Position numbers and translations under genes: made by a program. From positions 1 to 64,000 of the forward strand of contig NZ_CYSG01000010.1 in NCBI RefSeq assembly GCF_001457775.1: a stretch of 64,000 nucleotides of DNA. Reading direction: 5' to 3'. Of this stretch, positions 27,855 through 37,121 are shown in pieces. Below the pieces are notes generated by a model, which was not told where the DNA came from, did not search any database, and saw only the letters and a program-made list of their open reading frames with translations. This stretch comes from Phaeobacter sp. CECT 5382 (GTDB taxonomy: Bacteria > Pseudomonadota > Alphaproteobacteria > Rhodobacterales > Rhodobacteraceae). Positions within the stretch are counted from its first letter, which is position 1, and every line of letters starts with the position of its first letter.

Positions 27855-29168
27855 ATGGCCAATGTCGTGGTAGTCGGCGCCCAGTGGGGCGATGAAGGAA
27901 AAGGCAAGATCGTTGACTGGCTCAGCGAACGTGCCGATGTGATTGCGCGTTTTCAGGGCGGTCACAATGCCGGCCATACGCTGGTTATCGACAGCAAAGT
28001 CTACAAGCTGCACGCGCTACCTTCGGGTGTTGTGCGCGGCGGCAAGCTGAGCGTGATCGGTAATGGCGTGGTGCTGGACCCCTGGCACCTGCTGAAAGAA
28101 ATCGCAACCGTGCAGGCGCAGGGCGTTGATATCTCGCCTGAAACGCTGATGATCGCTGAAAATACCCCGCTGATTCTGCCGCTGCATGGCGAGCTGGATC
28201 GCGCCCGCGAAGAAGCCGCTTCCAAGGGCACCAAAATCGGCACCACCGGGCGCGGCATCGGTCCCGCCTATGAGGACAAGGTTGGCCGTCGTGCCATCCG
28301 GGTTGCGGATCTCGCCGATGAAGCAACTCTGGAGGCCCGCGTTGATCGCGCGCTGCAGCACCATGATCCGCTGCGCAAAGGTCTGGGCATCGAAGCCATT
28401 GACCGGGATGCACTGGTTGCCCAGTTGAAAGAAATCGCCCCTAAAATCCTGCCCTTTGCGGCTCCGGTTTGGAAAGTGCTGAACGAAAAGCGCAAAGCCG
28501 GTAAGCGAATCCTGTTTGAAGGTGCGCAGGGCGCGCTGCTGGACATTGATTTTGGCACCTATCCCTTTGTCACGTCTTCGAATGTTATCGCAGGTCAGGC
28601 GTCTACCGGTGTTGGCATTGGTCCGGGCTCCATCGATTATGTGCTTGGGATCGTCAAAGCCTATACCACCCGCGTCGGTGAAGGCCCCTTCCCGACAGAG
28701 CTGCTGGATGCAGAAGGTAATCCGGATGCTGATGGCGAACGTCTGGGCACTCGCGGTCACGAATTTGGCACCACCACTGGTCGGCAGCGCCGCTGTGGCT
28801 GGTTTGACGCCTGCCTCGTGCGCCAAACCTGTGCCACTTCCGGCATCACCGGTATTTCACTGACCAAGTTGGACGTCCTGGACGGGTTCGAAACCCTGAA
28901 GATCTGCACCGGCTATGATCTGGACGGGACCCGTCTCGATTATCTGCCCACGGCGGCGGATCAGCAGGCCCGCTGCACACCGATCTACGAAGAGATGCCC
29001 GGCTGGTCTGAGTCGACCGAAGGCGCACGCAGCTGGAATGATCTGCCTGCCAATGCCATCAAATACGTGAAACGCGTGGAAGAGCTGATCGAATGCCCGG
29101 TCGCGCTTTTGTCCACCAGCCCGGAGCGGGACGACACCATTCTGGTGACCGACCCCTTTGCAGACTGA
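27855..29168 (+). CDS. purA: Adenylosuccinate synthetase
   Basis: GTP-dependent enzyme joining IMP and aspartate, the first step from IMP to AMP. The 437-residue protein shows [15 protein letters not shown] at residues 9-23 (P-loop and catalytic Asp), [30 protein letters not shown], and the C-terminal guanine-binding [11 protein letters not shown]. The sequence is full length. AAAGGACC lies just ahead of the ATG. Its stop overlaps the DUF2842 start by one base, so the two are translationally coupled. Confidence 0.98.
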   Translation: MANVVVVGAQWGDEGKGKIVDWLSERADVIARFQGGHNAGHTLVIDSKVYKLHALPSGVVRGGKLSVIGNGVVLDPWHLLKEIATVQAQGVDISPETLMIAENTPLILPLHGELDRAREEAASKGTKIGTTGRGIGPAYEDKVGRRAIRVADLADEATLEARVDRALQHHDPLRKGLGIEAIDRDALVAQLKEIAPKILPFAAPVWKVLNEKRKAGKRILFEGAQGALLDIDFGTYPFVTSSNVIAGQASTGVGIGPGSIDYVLGIVKAYTTRVGEGPFPTELLDAEGNPDADGERLGTRGHEFGTTTGRQRRCGWFDACLVRQTCATSGITGISLTKLDVLDGFETLKICTGYDLDGTRLDYLPTAADQQARCTPIYEEMPGWSESTEGARSWNDLPANAIKYVKRVEELIECPVALLSTSPERDDTILVTDPFAD

Positions 29169-29404
29169 TGGCGGATAAACCGGGCCTCAGCTACAAGGCG
29201 CGCCGTCGTTGGGCGCTGATCATCCTGCTGGTCGGCATGCCTATCTATATCATCGCTGCGGTCAACGTGGTGAGCCTGTTTGAGCGCCCGCCAATTCTGG
29301 TGGAACTGGCGATTTATATTGTTCTGGGTGTGCTTTGGGTGCTGCCGTTCAAATTCGTCTTTCGTGGCGTTGGCAAAGAAGATCCTGATGCGACCGACTC
29401 CTAG
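29168..29404 (+). CDS. DUF2842 small membrane protein
   Basis: A 78-residue protein with two transmembrane helices (about residues 13-32 and 42-64), an Arg-rich start (KARRRWALI) and an acidic tail (KEDPDATDS). The pattern YKARRRWALIILLVG... ILVELAIYIVLGVLWVLPF fits DUF2842, a family found next to purA in Alphaproteobacteria. Its ATG shares a base with the purA stop. Function unknown. Confidence 0.88.
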   Translation: MADKPGLSYKARRRWALIILLVGMPIYIIAAVNVVSLFERPPILVELAIYIVLGVLWVLPFKFVFRGVGKEDPDATDS

Positions 29405-29425
29405 AGAATCTGCAGATTAGAGTTG

Positions 29426-29463
29426 AAAAAGCCCGGTCGGAGACATCTCCTGCCGGGCTTTTT
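29426..29463 (+). terminator. Rho-independent terminator of purA-DUF2842
   Basis: GCCCGG (29431-29436) pairs with CCGGGC (29453-29458), with an inner GGAG/CTCC stem. An A-run precedes and TTTTTG follows. Confidence 0.9.
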
Positions 29464-29522
29464 GTTTCCTCGACAGCGCCCACTTCAAGCGGGATAGCAT
29501 CTCATGGGAGGTCGTGTCGGAA

Positions 29523-29552
29523 CAAAAAACCCGCAGGTTGGAAACCTGCGGG
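29523..29552 (-). terminator. Rho-independent terminator of the 825-residue protein gene
   Basis: On the minus strand, CCCGCAGGTT pairs perfectly with AACCTGCGGG around a 3-base loop and runs into TTTTTTG. It lies 33 bases past the stop of the gene at 29585. Confidence 0.92.
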
Positions 29553-29584
29553 CGATTGTAATTTTTTACGTCTTGCCGTGGCGA

Positions 29585-32062
29585 CTAGCCTGCGGCCCGT
29601 TTGGCGGGGCGAAAGCCGATTTCTTCGGTTGCGGCAAAGCGGCCGTTTTCAGCGCGCTCGATCTTGCCATCACGCAGCAGCTGCCCAAAGGAACGCAGCC
29701 CGTCTTCTCGGTTGAAATCGCCATTGCCCATGCTGCGCACCTTGTTCATCAGTTGTGGACGCGAGAAATGATCCCGGCCTTCAACAAAGCTCATATAGGC
29801 GGCGGCGGCTTCCAGAAGCTCGTGCAGCTCGACGGCACCACGCTCCTGTGCGTAATCGGCAAAGGTCCCGGTGATATCCTTGGGCTTCGAGGTTGCCTCC
29901 TCTTCCAGGACTGAAATCCGGCGCGGGCGAACGGGTTTCGCCGATGTGGTCGCAACAGAGTCAATGCGTTGTTCTGCAACCAGTTTCAGAGGTGCGGGAC
30001 GCGCCCCTTTGACCCGGGGGCGCGACGGGGTCGCGGAGCCGGATTCTGGTCGGCGCGGGCGCACGACATTGGCCAGATCTTCCCGATAAGGCTCTGATTC
30101 ATCGCCGCTGGCTGTACCGCCACCTGTGGTGCGGTCGGCCTCGGCGGCGGCAACTGCGGCGCGCAGATGGCTATAGGTTTCACGCGAGGTGGCGTTATCC
30201 GGGTCTCCCAGTTTCGATTCCGCAGCCGCCAGCAGTCGCGACATGTCGCTGTCAGGAGAGGGCGTCGCAGGCCGGTTGTCGGCTGAAACGCTGTCTTTGC
30301 TGACAGAAAGTGTGCTGACAGGAGGTGTCTCGGTCGGTACTGGTGTGTCGTCTTGTGCGCTGGCCAGAAGGTCGGCCTCGACCTCGGCCAATTCGCGCAG
30401 CAGATCGGCTTCAGCGGCCTCATCCAGAGTGCTCTGGATCTGCGCGGTTTCAGGCTGAACTGTCTCCGGCTGACCTTCGGCATCACCCTCGAAGGCTGTT
30501 TCGTCTGCTTCAGTGATCTCTTGCAGGCCACCGGCTGCGATGGCCTTTTCCAGATCCGATCGCTTCATTTTTACGATGCGCGCGCGCGGCAGATCTGCCG
30601 GTGCTTCATCTTCAACCGGGCCTTCAGCAGCAGAAGTCGAGTCTGCCGGTGTTTCAGCATCTGGCGTGGCATCATCCTGAGCCGCCAGATCAGCCCCGGC
30701 TGGGCTTTCTGGCGTTTCAAGTGTTGTGGCCTTTTTCAAACGTGCAATGCGCGCAATGCGCTTCGGCTGCTCTTGATCTGCCTTTGGTGCGCCAGTTTCA
30801 TTCAGGCCAGCGCCGCTCAGGGCAACGTCGCCCAGGCCAGTTTCTGCGCGGTCCTCAACGGGGGCCGGATCCCCGAACAGGATATTGTCGTCACCAAGCG
30901 GGCTCTCATCCAAATCGTCTTCATCGGTGTCGGAAGACAGCTCTGCGTTCAGGTCCAGAAGGTCGAGCGCCCGCGAAATCTCATCGTCATCCGCAAAGGA
31001 GCTTTCATAGGGCTCGTCTTCGTCGTCATCTTGCGACAGTTCAGCTGCCGCGGCTTCGACAAAGGCCTCGGCATGTTCGTCCTCGGAGAATTCATCCTGA
31101 GGCGTCTGAGCCACAACCGCGCGGATTCGCTGCAGTTTGGCCGCGATACTGTCCGCGGCCGGAACAGTGTCGGCTGCGTTATCCTCGGTTTGTGGTGCTG
31201 TCCTGGACGTCGTGGCGGAGTCAGTTGGAGTGAAGAGTTCGACTGCGCTGTCTTCTGGGCTGTCTGTCTGTGCAGCGGCCTTCTGTGCAACCGCTGCGGA
31301 AATTGCTGCGATGGTTTCCATATCGACAGTGGAAGCCTGAGTGGAAGCCTGGTCGGCAGTCCGGGCTGGGTCTTCTTCGGCAGTGTCTGCGATATCTTCG
31401 TTGATGACATCGATGTCTGCATCTACGAGCGCAGCGATTTCCTCAGCGCCCTCATCCGCTTTGGCCGGTGCTACATCTACTAAATCCTGTTTTGTACCGG
31501 CAGCGCTATCCGGCGTTACGGCTGCGGATTGGGGCTTATCGTCCTCAAAAATATCGACCGTGCTTGAAACCGTGCTTAAATCTGGGCCCAAGTCTGGAGA
31601 CAGGTTCGTTGCCTGATCAGAAGTGCTCTCTGCGGCTGTCCTGTTCCCTTCGGTCTCTTTGACTGCGCGGGCGGTGGAGGTTTCAGAAACAGCGACCTCT
31701 GGCAGAGGCGCTTCCATCACAGGAGGTTTAGCTACAGTAGTCTCGGGCACAGTAGTCTCGGGCACAGAACCTTTTGGGATATCTTGTGCCAAGGCAGGTG
31801 CTGCTGCTGCGGCGGCGCGCAGATGGATGCCTTCGCTGCTGGTGCGGGCTTCGACCTGACGGGCAACTTCACGCTGGGCGATACGGGCCAGCATGTCGGC
31901 ATCGGGTTGCGGCGGTTCAGCGCCAAAATAGCGATCATCAGACGCTAGATCCCGGAAATACTCGGCAATGACCTTCATCGTGCCGAAGGAATCTTCAAAT
32001 CCTTCCAGCGGGCCAGAGAAGGGTCCATAGGAAACCGTCAGAAATTTTTTGTTTTGTACCAT
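29585..32062 (-). CDS. Very acidic, mostly disordered 825-residue protein
   Basis: This large protein has two compact ends and a long disordered middle. The N-terminus (residues 1-80: MVQNKKFLTVSYGPFSGPLE... MKVIAEYFRDLASDDRYFG) looks folded and is conserved from memory in Rhodobacterales. Residues 90-640 are low complexity, rich in Asp, Glu, Ala, Thr and Pro. The last 90 residues (LHELLEAAAAYMSFVEGRDHFSRPQL... RSFGQLLRDGKIERAENGRF) look like a winged-helix module. A duplicated VPETT unit marks recent repeat slippage. No signal peptide or membrane helix. Function unknown; a chromosome- or cell-pole-associated scaffold is one guess. Confidence 0.8.
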   Translation of the reverse strand: MVQNKKFLTVSYGPFSGPLEGFEDSFGTMKVIAEYFRDLASDDRYFGAEPPQPDADMLARIAQREVARQVEARTSSEGIHLRAAAAAAPALAQDIPKGSVPETTVPETTVAKPPVMEAPLPEVAVSETSTARAVKETEGNRTAAESTSDQATNLSPDLGPDLSTVSSTVDIFEDDKPQSAAVTPDSAAGTKQDLVDVAPAKADEGAEEIAALVDADIDVINEDIADTAEEDPARTADQASTQASTVDMETIAAISAAVAQKAAAQTDSPEDSAVELFTPTDSATTSRTAPQTEDNAADTVPAADSIAAKLQRIRAVVAQTPQDEFSEDEHAEAFVEAAAAELSQDDDEDEPYESSFADDDEISRALDLLDLNAELSSDTDEDDLDESPLGDDNILFGDPAPVEDRAETGLGDVALSGAGLNETGAPKADQEQPKRIARIARLKKATTLETPESPAGADLAAQDDATPDAETPADSTSAAEGPVEDEAPADLPRARIVKMKRSDLEKAIAAGGLQEITEADETAFEGDAEGQPETVQPETAQIQSTLDEAAEADLLRELAEVEADLLASAQDDTPVPTETPPVSTLSVSKDSVSADNRPATPSPDSDMSRLLAAAESKLGDPDNATSRETYSHLRAAVAAAEADRTTGGGTASGDESEPYREDLANVVRPRRPESGSATPSRPRVKGARPAPLKLVAEQRIDSVATTSAKPVRPRRISVLEEEATSKPKDITGTFADYAQERGAVELHELLEAAAAYMSFVEGRDHFSRPQLMNKVRSMGNGDFNREDGLRSFGQLLRDGKIERAENGRFAATEEIGFRPAKRAAG

Positions 32063-32201
32063 CGGTCCGCTCGTCCTCACCAAAGTAATTCCAATTTACA
32101 ATATGGGCTAGCTCGTCAAATTCTGCTCGAATTCGTGCAATTGATCGTATCATTTTGTGTTTAGATTGTGGCTGGTTTCCAGATCTGCGAGTAATCTCGG
32201 C

Positions 32202-32867
32202 ATGAATAAGCTGATTGTAGACGAAATGCGGCCAGTTACGCTGGTTGGCGGCGGGATACTCGCCGAAGATGACCTGAAACTGGCGCTTTCGCTGGCGCCG
32301 ATCCTGCTGGCGGCGGATGGTGGTGCTGGGCATGCGCTGGCCCAGGGGCATGTGCCAAGCGCTGTAATCGGAGATTTTGATTCGATTTCTCCGCAAGTTT
32401 TTCGGCAGATCCCAGCAGACCGCCTGTTTCATATGCCCGAACAGGACAGTACTGATTTTGACAAGGCGATGCGTTCCATTCGTGCGCCTTTGATATTGGC
32501 AGTGGGGTTCCTGGGCGGTCGGGTGGACCACCAGCTGGCAGTTCTGAACGCTTTGGTTCAAGATCAGGGCACACCCTGCATATTACTGGGCGCGCATGAG
32601 GTGATTTTTCATATCCCGCCCCGTATTGGATTGCCGTTGCAGGCGGGGGACACTGTGTCGTTGTTTCCATTGCGGCCGGTAACGGCAGGCTCACAGGGGT
32701 TGGAATGGCCCATCAAGGGGTTGAACTTTATTCCCGGAGGCCAGATTGGGACCTCAAATCGCGCGACCGGCCCAGTTGAGCTGACGACAGAGGGGCCGGG
32801 ATTGCTGGCCATGGTGCCACGTCGGCATTTCGAAGCGGTCATGCAGGCGTTTTTAGCGATGGTTTAG
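32202..32867 (+). CDS. Thiamine diphosphokinase (thiamine pyrophosphokinase)
   Basis: Transfers pyrophosphate from ATP to thiamine to give the cofactor TPP. The 221-residue protein shows PVTLVGGG, LAADGGAGHAL, AVIGDFDSIS (metal-binding Asp residues), DSTDFDKAM and LGGRVDHQLAVLNAL, all standard TPK motifs. The C-terminal domain ends with NRATGPVELTTEGPGLLAMVP. The start MNKLIVDEM is preferred over an upstream ATG 15 codons earlier. Its 3' end overlaps the convergent DMT permease gene by 29 bases. Confidence 0.88.
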   Translation: MNKLIVDEMRPVTLVGGGILAEDDLKLALSLAPILLAADGGAGHALAQGHVPSAVIGDFDSISPQVFRQIPADRLFHMPEQDSTDFDKAMRSIRAPLILAVGFLGGRVDHQLAVLNALVQDQGTPCILLGAHEVIFHIPPRIGLPLQAGDTVSLFPLRPVTAGSQGLEWPIKGLNFIPGGQIGTSNRATGPVELTTEGPGLLAMVPRRHFEAVMQAFLAMV

Positions 32868-33819
32868 TGGGGGCTTGTGTTTGCTGCACGGCCCTGCGTT
32901 CGCGCATCACCGCATAGAGCCCGGCAGCGACTGTCAACGCGATGCCAAGGCTGGCCAGCGTATTGGGCAGCTCGTTGAAGACTAGCCAGCCTACCAAAGT
33001 GGCGATCGGGATCTCCAGATACTGCATGCTGGCCAGGGTCGAGGCTGGCGCGTAGCGAAGGCTCCAGGTCATCAGCAAGTGGGCGATGGTGCCGACGCCT
33101 CCGGCAAGCCCCAGCAAAACCCATGTGTCCTGCGGCGGCATCGCGCTGCTTAGACCGTTGATGTGAAGCTCATGCCCCAACCAAAACAACGGCAGCATCG
33201 CCACTGATGCGATCAGACCCGAAAGCGCTTGCAGCGGAATGGGGGCGGTCACTTTGGCGATCTTGCGGGTCACCAGCATGAAAAAGGCAAAGATAAAGGC
33301 CACCGCCAGCGGCCAGAGCGCATTGAGACCAACAACGGCAAAACTGGGCTGAATAACCAGTAGTGTTCCGACAAAGCCGACGACGCAAGCGGCAAGGCGG
33401 TGCAGCCCCACGGCCTCTCCCAGCACGTATTTCCCCAGCAGCAACATGATGAAGGGCATCACAAATGCGATGGCCACCGCATCCGCTAGCGGCAGATAAC
33501 GCAGCGCGTTGAACATGGCCGTGATCCCGGCCATCTGCAAGACAGTGCGCAAAAACACCATCGGCAGGACCGCGCGCGGCACCCAGAGGGATTGTTTCAT
33601 AACCAGTGCGACGGGCACCAGGATCAGGGCCTGCGCAGCAAAGCGGACAAAGACGATTTGGCCGACAGGCACACGGGTGGCCAATAGCTTGGCAACAGCA
33701 TCCCCGAGTGGGATCAGGATGCAAAAGCCGAGCATCAGGGCAATGCCGAGAAGCGGGCGATCCTGCGTAGTCGAGGATGCCATGGGCGGAGTTACGGGCA
33801 GATTCACTGGCTGTGTCAT
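32839..33819 (-). CDS. DMT-superfamily EamA permease
   Basis: A 326-residue inner-membrane protein with about ten predicted helices in two EamA repeats. The first begins LLGIALMLGFCILIPLGDA and the second ALWPLAVAFIFAFFMLVTRK. The loop ahead of helix 4 (ITAMFNALRYLPLADAVAI) is typical of EamA carriers, which export metabolites or amino acids. The substrate cannot be inferred. It ends overlapping the thiamine kinase gene and lies downstream of sdaA, which makes a serine or amino acid link possible but unproven. Confidence 0.85.
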   Translation of the reverse strand: MTQPVNLPVTPPMASSTTQDRPLLGIALMLGFCILIPLGDAVAKLLATRVPVGQIVFVRFAAQALILVPVALVMKQSLWVPRAVLPMVFLRTVLQMAGITAMFNALRYLPLADAVAIAFVMPFIMLLLGKYVLGEAVGLHRLAACVVGFVGTLLVIQPSFAVVGLNALWPLAVAFIFAFFMLVTRKIAKVTAPIPLQALSGLIASVAMLPLFWLGHELHINGLSSAMPPQDTWVLLGLAGGVGTIAHLLMTWSLRYAPASTLASMQYLEIPIATLVGWLVFNELPNTLASLGIALTVAAGLYAVMRERRAVQQTQAPTKPSLKTPA

Positions 33820-33913
33820 GGCGCCACGCTAGGCGCGGCGCCAGACAGGTGCAAGCTATGGTTGCTCTTTGCCAGATGCTTTGGCGTGGCGTTAAACGGA
33901 CGTCAGCGACAGA

Positions 33914-35287
33914 TCAGCAATTGGGAACATTGACCGCCAATCCGCCGAGCGAGGTTTCCTTGTATTTCTCATGCATGTCGGCACCGGTTTGGCGCATGGT
34001 TTCGATCACGGCGTCCAGTGGCACAAAATGCTGGCCGTCGCCACGCAGCGCCAGCGAGGCGGCTGAAACCGCCTTGATGGCCCCCAGGCCGTTGCGTTCG
34101 ATACAGGGCACCTGAACCAGGCCTTTGACCGGATCGCAGGTCATGCCGAGGTGATGTTCCAAGGCGATTTCGGCGGCATTCTCCACCTGTTCGGGGGTGC
34201 CGCCCATAACTGCGCACAGACCAGCCGCCGCCATGGCCGATGCGGAGCCGACTTCGGCCTGACAGCCTGCCTCGGCCCCGGAAATTGAGGCGTTAAACTT
34301 GACCAACCCGCCAATGGCTGCCGCCGTCAGCAGAAAATCCTCGACATGGCTTTCGGCCGCACCGGGCACGTGATCCAGATAGTAGCGCAGCACCGCCGGC
34401 AGCACCCCGGCCGCACCATTGGTAGGCGAGGTCACCACCTGACCACCGGCGGCGTTTTCTTCGTTTACGGCCATGGCGTAGACGCTCATCCAGTCATTGA
34501 TGGTGTGCGGCGCCACCAAATTCATGCCGCGTTCGGCCATCAGGCTGTCATAGATGCCCTTGGCGCGGCGGCGCACGTTCAAGCCACCCGGCAGGATGCC
34601 GTCCCGTACCAGACCGCGTTCGATGCAATTGTTCATCACCTCCCAGATACGGGCGGTGCCCTTGGCAAAGCTCTGTTCGCAGCCGCGGGCCACCTCATTG
34701 GCGCGTTTCATCTGGGCGATGCTCTTGCCGCTTTTACTGGCCATTTCCAGCATCATCGCAGCCGAGGTGAAGGGGAAGGGCACAGGGGCGCCCTCATCGA
34801 CATCCTTGCCGGCTGCCAGCTCTTCCTCAGTCAGCACAAAGCCACCCCCGATGGAATAAAACACCTGCTGCAGGATCACGTCGCCTTGGGCGTCCGTGGC
34901 CATCAGGATCATGCCATTGGCGTGACCTTCCAGCGCGTGATCGTAGTCAAAGACCATGTCCGCCTTGGGGTCAAAATGCAGCGCGTGCAGGCCTTCGGGC
35001 TGCATGGTGTGGGTCTTGGCCAGGTCCGCCAGAAAGGCCTCGGCCTTGGCGTCGTCATAGGTGTCGGGCAAAAAACCACCCAGCCCCAGAATGGTGGCGC
35101 GGTCGGTGGCATGGCCCACACCGGTAAAGGCCAGCGAGCCATGCAATGAGGCGCGCAGCCCGTGAAAATCAAAGGGCGAGGCGCGCATCATGTCTAGAAA
35201 GCGCGCAGCAGCAACCATAGGGCCCATGGTGTGGGACGAGGAGGGGCCAATGCCCACTTTGAACATGTCAAAAACGGAGAGGAACAT
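33914..35287 (-). CDS. sdaA: L-serine ammonia-lyase, iron-sulfur type
   Basis: Deaminates L-serine to pyruvate and ammonia with a [4Fe-4S] cluster. The single-chain form (457 residues) joins the beta domain (SVFDMFKVGIGPSSSHTMGPM, residues 3-23, written as a region) to the alpha domain with cluster cysteines in GAEAGCQAEVGSA, MTCDPVKGLVQVPCIERNG. Its ATG overlaps the stop of the upstream GST gene by one base, so the two are co-translated. No other serine genes are in the operon. Confidence 0.96.
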   Translation of the reverse strand: MFLSVFDMFKVGIGPSSSHTMGPMVAAARFLDMMRASPFDFHGLRASLHGSLAFTGVGHATDRATILGLGGFLPDTYDDAKAEAFLADLAKTHTMQPEGLHALHFDPKADMVFDYDHALEGHANGMILMATDAQGDVILQQVFYSIGGGFVLTEEELAAGKDVDEGAPVPFPFTSAAMMLEMASKSGKSIAQMKRANEVARGCEQSFAKGTARIWEVMNNCIERGLVRDGILPGGLNVRRRAKGIYDSLMAERGMNLVAPHTINDWMSVYAMAVNEENAAGGQVVTSPTNGAAGVLPAVLRYYLDHVPGAAESHVEDFLLTAAAIGGLVKFNASISGAEAGCQAEVGSASAMAAAGLCAVMGGTPEQVENAAEIALEHHLGMTCDPVKGLVQVPCIERNGLGAIKAVSAASLALRGDGQHFVPLDAVIETMRQTGADMHEKYKETSLGGLAVNVPNC

Positions 35288-35994
35288 CAGGTGGCTGATC
35301 CTTCTGGGGGATTTGCGAGGTGAGGGCGAGTGAAGGGCTGCTGTCCTAGACCTTCGGCGGCCTGGGCGCGGTGAGTGCTGGCGCGGGTTTCAGCCTTGGC
35401 GCAGAGCGCATGCAGCGCCGGATATCGGGTTAGATCCAACCAGGGGGCCTCCGGAGCTTCGGCGTAGAGTTTGCACCAGCGCAGTAGGCAGGCGAGATAG
35501 ATATCCAATGCCGTGGCCTGATCGCCGCCCGCCAATTCGGGAGTGGTCTGAAGGCCTTCTTCGATGATGGTAAGATCCGTTTGGATCCGTTGTTGGAAAA
35601 CGCGGCGGAGTTTGATTTGATCCTCTGGGTCCGGCCCGATGAATTTTTCGGGATAGAAGAACTGGCGCAGATCGATTTGCAGCGTGTTGGAACACCAGAA
35701 CATCCATTTTAGAAAGGGCGCCCGAAGCGGAGTATCCTGCGGTGGGGCCAGCTTGCCATGACGATCGGCCAGCCAGAGCAAGATCGCGCCCGTCTCATGG
35801 AGAACGCCGTCAGGTGTTTCCAAGACAGGAATGGTGCCATTGGGATTCAAAGCAAGATAATCCGCCGACTGCTGTGCCTTGGCCCGACGATCAACCAGGC
35901 GGGTGTCATAGGGCAGGTCAAGTTCTTCCAGCGCCAGGCGAATCACCAGCGAGGCGTTGTCGGGAGCATAATGAAGGGTGTATCGCGTTTGCAT
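35287..35994 (-). CDS. Glutathione S-transferase family protein
   Basis: The 235-residue protein has an N-terminal thioredoxin-fold GST domain (YTLHYAPDNASLVIRLALEE, with NPNGTIPVLETPDGVLHETGAIL as the glutathione-binding region) and a C-terminal helical domain. The conserved cis-Pro sits in TIPVLE and the ExG pair in HETGAI. The active Tyr/Ser is not obvious beyond YAPDNAS. The ATG at 35994 is preferred over an upstream start 14 codons earlier. It is coupled to sdaA by a one-base overlap. Confidence 0.9.
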   Translation of the reverse strand: MQTRYTLHYAPDNASLVIRLALEELDLPYDTRLVDRRAKAQQSADYLALNPNGTIPVLETPDGVLHETGAILLWLADRHGKLAPPQDTPLRAPFLKWMFWCSNTLQIDLRQFFYPEKFIGPDPEDQIKLRRVFQQRIQTDLTIIEEGLQTTPELAGGDQATALDIYLACLLRWCKLYAEAPEAPWLDLTRYPALHALCAKAETRASTHRAQAAEGLGQQPFTRPHLANPPEGSAT

Positions 35995-36041
35995 GTTTGC
36001 AAAATAGAGCCTGACGCGGTTGACTTGCAGCCCCAAAGCGA

Positions 36042-36076
36042 CGTTTCCGATAGGAAACGCGTAAATTTACCTATCG
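36042..36076. promoter_or_regulatory. Nested palindromes upstream of GST-sdaA
   Basis: CGTTTCC-GATA-GGAAACG (36042-36059) is a perfect 7-base inverted repeat and is followed by the perfect palindrome GTAAATTTAC (36061-36070). In addition CGATAGG (36048-36054) pairs with CCTATCG (36070-36076). The cluster lies 48 bases upstream of the GST start, a likely operator position. Confidence 0.5.
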
Positions 36077-36319
36077 AGAGGCGATCAGCTCCCGTGCTGA
36101 AGCAGTAACAGGACTGGACGTCCTGCGCTGTCTTTGGTTCGGACCAGCCTGTTTAGACTGGCTTGTTAGGATTGGCGGCATAAACACGCAACTTGCCCGC
36201 AAATAGGGCCTTGCCAGGCCGTGGCAGCACGCTGTGTGGCGGATTAAGGCCAAATCAGCTCTCGCGCTGTGTTGTCATCTTTTCTATAAGGCTAGCGACC
36301 GACCAAAGGAGACGCGGGC

Positions 36320-37108
36320 ATGACCGGGGAGTTGTCACCCATCGACAAGGCTAAATTCGTAGCTGCCAAACGTGCGGCTGGCATGGTCGAAGACGGAATG
36401 CGCGTGGGGCTGGGAACCGGATCAACTGCGGCTTGGCTGGTGCGTTGTCTCGGAGAGATGGTGCGCGAAGAGGGGCTGAAGATCACTGCCGTTCCCACGT
36501 CCACTCGGACAGCCGAACTGGCGCGCGAAGTTGGTATTCATGTGACATCACTGGACGACGCAAAATGGCTGGATTTGACGATTGATGGCGCTGACGAGTT
36601 TGATACGGATCTCAATCTGATCAAAGGCGGCGGCGGTGCCTTGCTGCAGGAAAAGATCGTGGCCACGGCCTCTGATCAAATGGTGGTGATCGCGGATGCT
36701 GGCAAAGAGGTGGAAAATCTCGGTGCGTTTCCACTGCCTGTCGAGGTCATTCCCTTTGGCTGGCAGACCAGTCAGGCTCTGATCGAGGAAACTCTTGTTT
36801 CTATGGATGTTTTGGGCCGTTCTGCCACCCTGCGGATGAATGGCGATGCGGCCTTTATGACCGATGAGGGGAACCATATTCTGGACCTGCATCTGAACCG
36901 GATCGGCAATGCACGTCAGCTAGCGCTGGTGCTGAACCAGATCCCCGGAGTGGTTGAAAACGGCTTGTTCATCGATATCTGTGACACCGTCATCATCGGC
37001 TATGGCGATGGCCGCGTCGAAGTACGTGATATTAATGAAGGCACGGTGGAAAAGGAAAAGCTGGATTTTGTCGAAAGTGACAACCTGTTTTCCGATTTGA
37101 CCGACTGA
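36320..37108 (+). CDS. rpiA: Ribose-5-phosphate isomerase A
   Basis: Interconverts ribose-5-phosphate and ribulose-5-phosphate in the pentose phosphate pathway. The 262-residue protein contains GLGTGSTAAWLV (phosphate loop, near residues 33-44), IDGADEFD (catalytic Asp, near 90-97), LIKGGGGALLQEKIVA and the C-terminal GIVENG-like segment (GVVENGLFID). A strong AAAGGAGA site precedes the ATG. gor follows after 13 bases, so the two form an operon. Confidence 0.97.
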   Translation: MTGELSPIDKAKFVAAKRAAGMVEDGMRVGLGTGSTAAWLVRCLGEMVREEGLKITAVPTSTRTAELAREVGIHVTSLDDAKWLDLTIDGADEFDTDLNLIKGGGGALLQEKIVATASDQMVVIADAGKEVENLGAFPLPVEVIPFGWQTSQALIEETLVSMDVLGRSATLRMNGDAAFMTDEGNHILDLHLNRIGNARQLALVLNQIPGVVENGLFIDICDTVIIGYGDGRVEVRDINEGTVEKEKLDFVESDNLFSDLTD

Positions 37109-37121
37109 GGGACAGTACAAG

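Noticed and set aside
30353-31483. 376-codon frame antisense to the acidic protein gene
   Set aside because: Cys/Phe/Arg-rich product of reading the acidic low-complexity gene backwards; no gene features.
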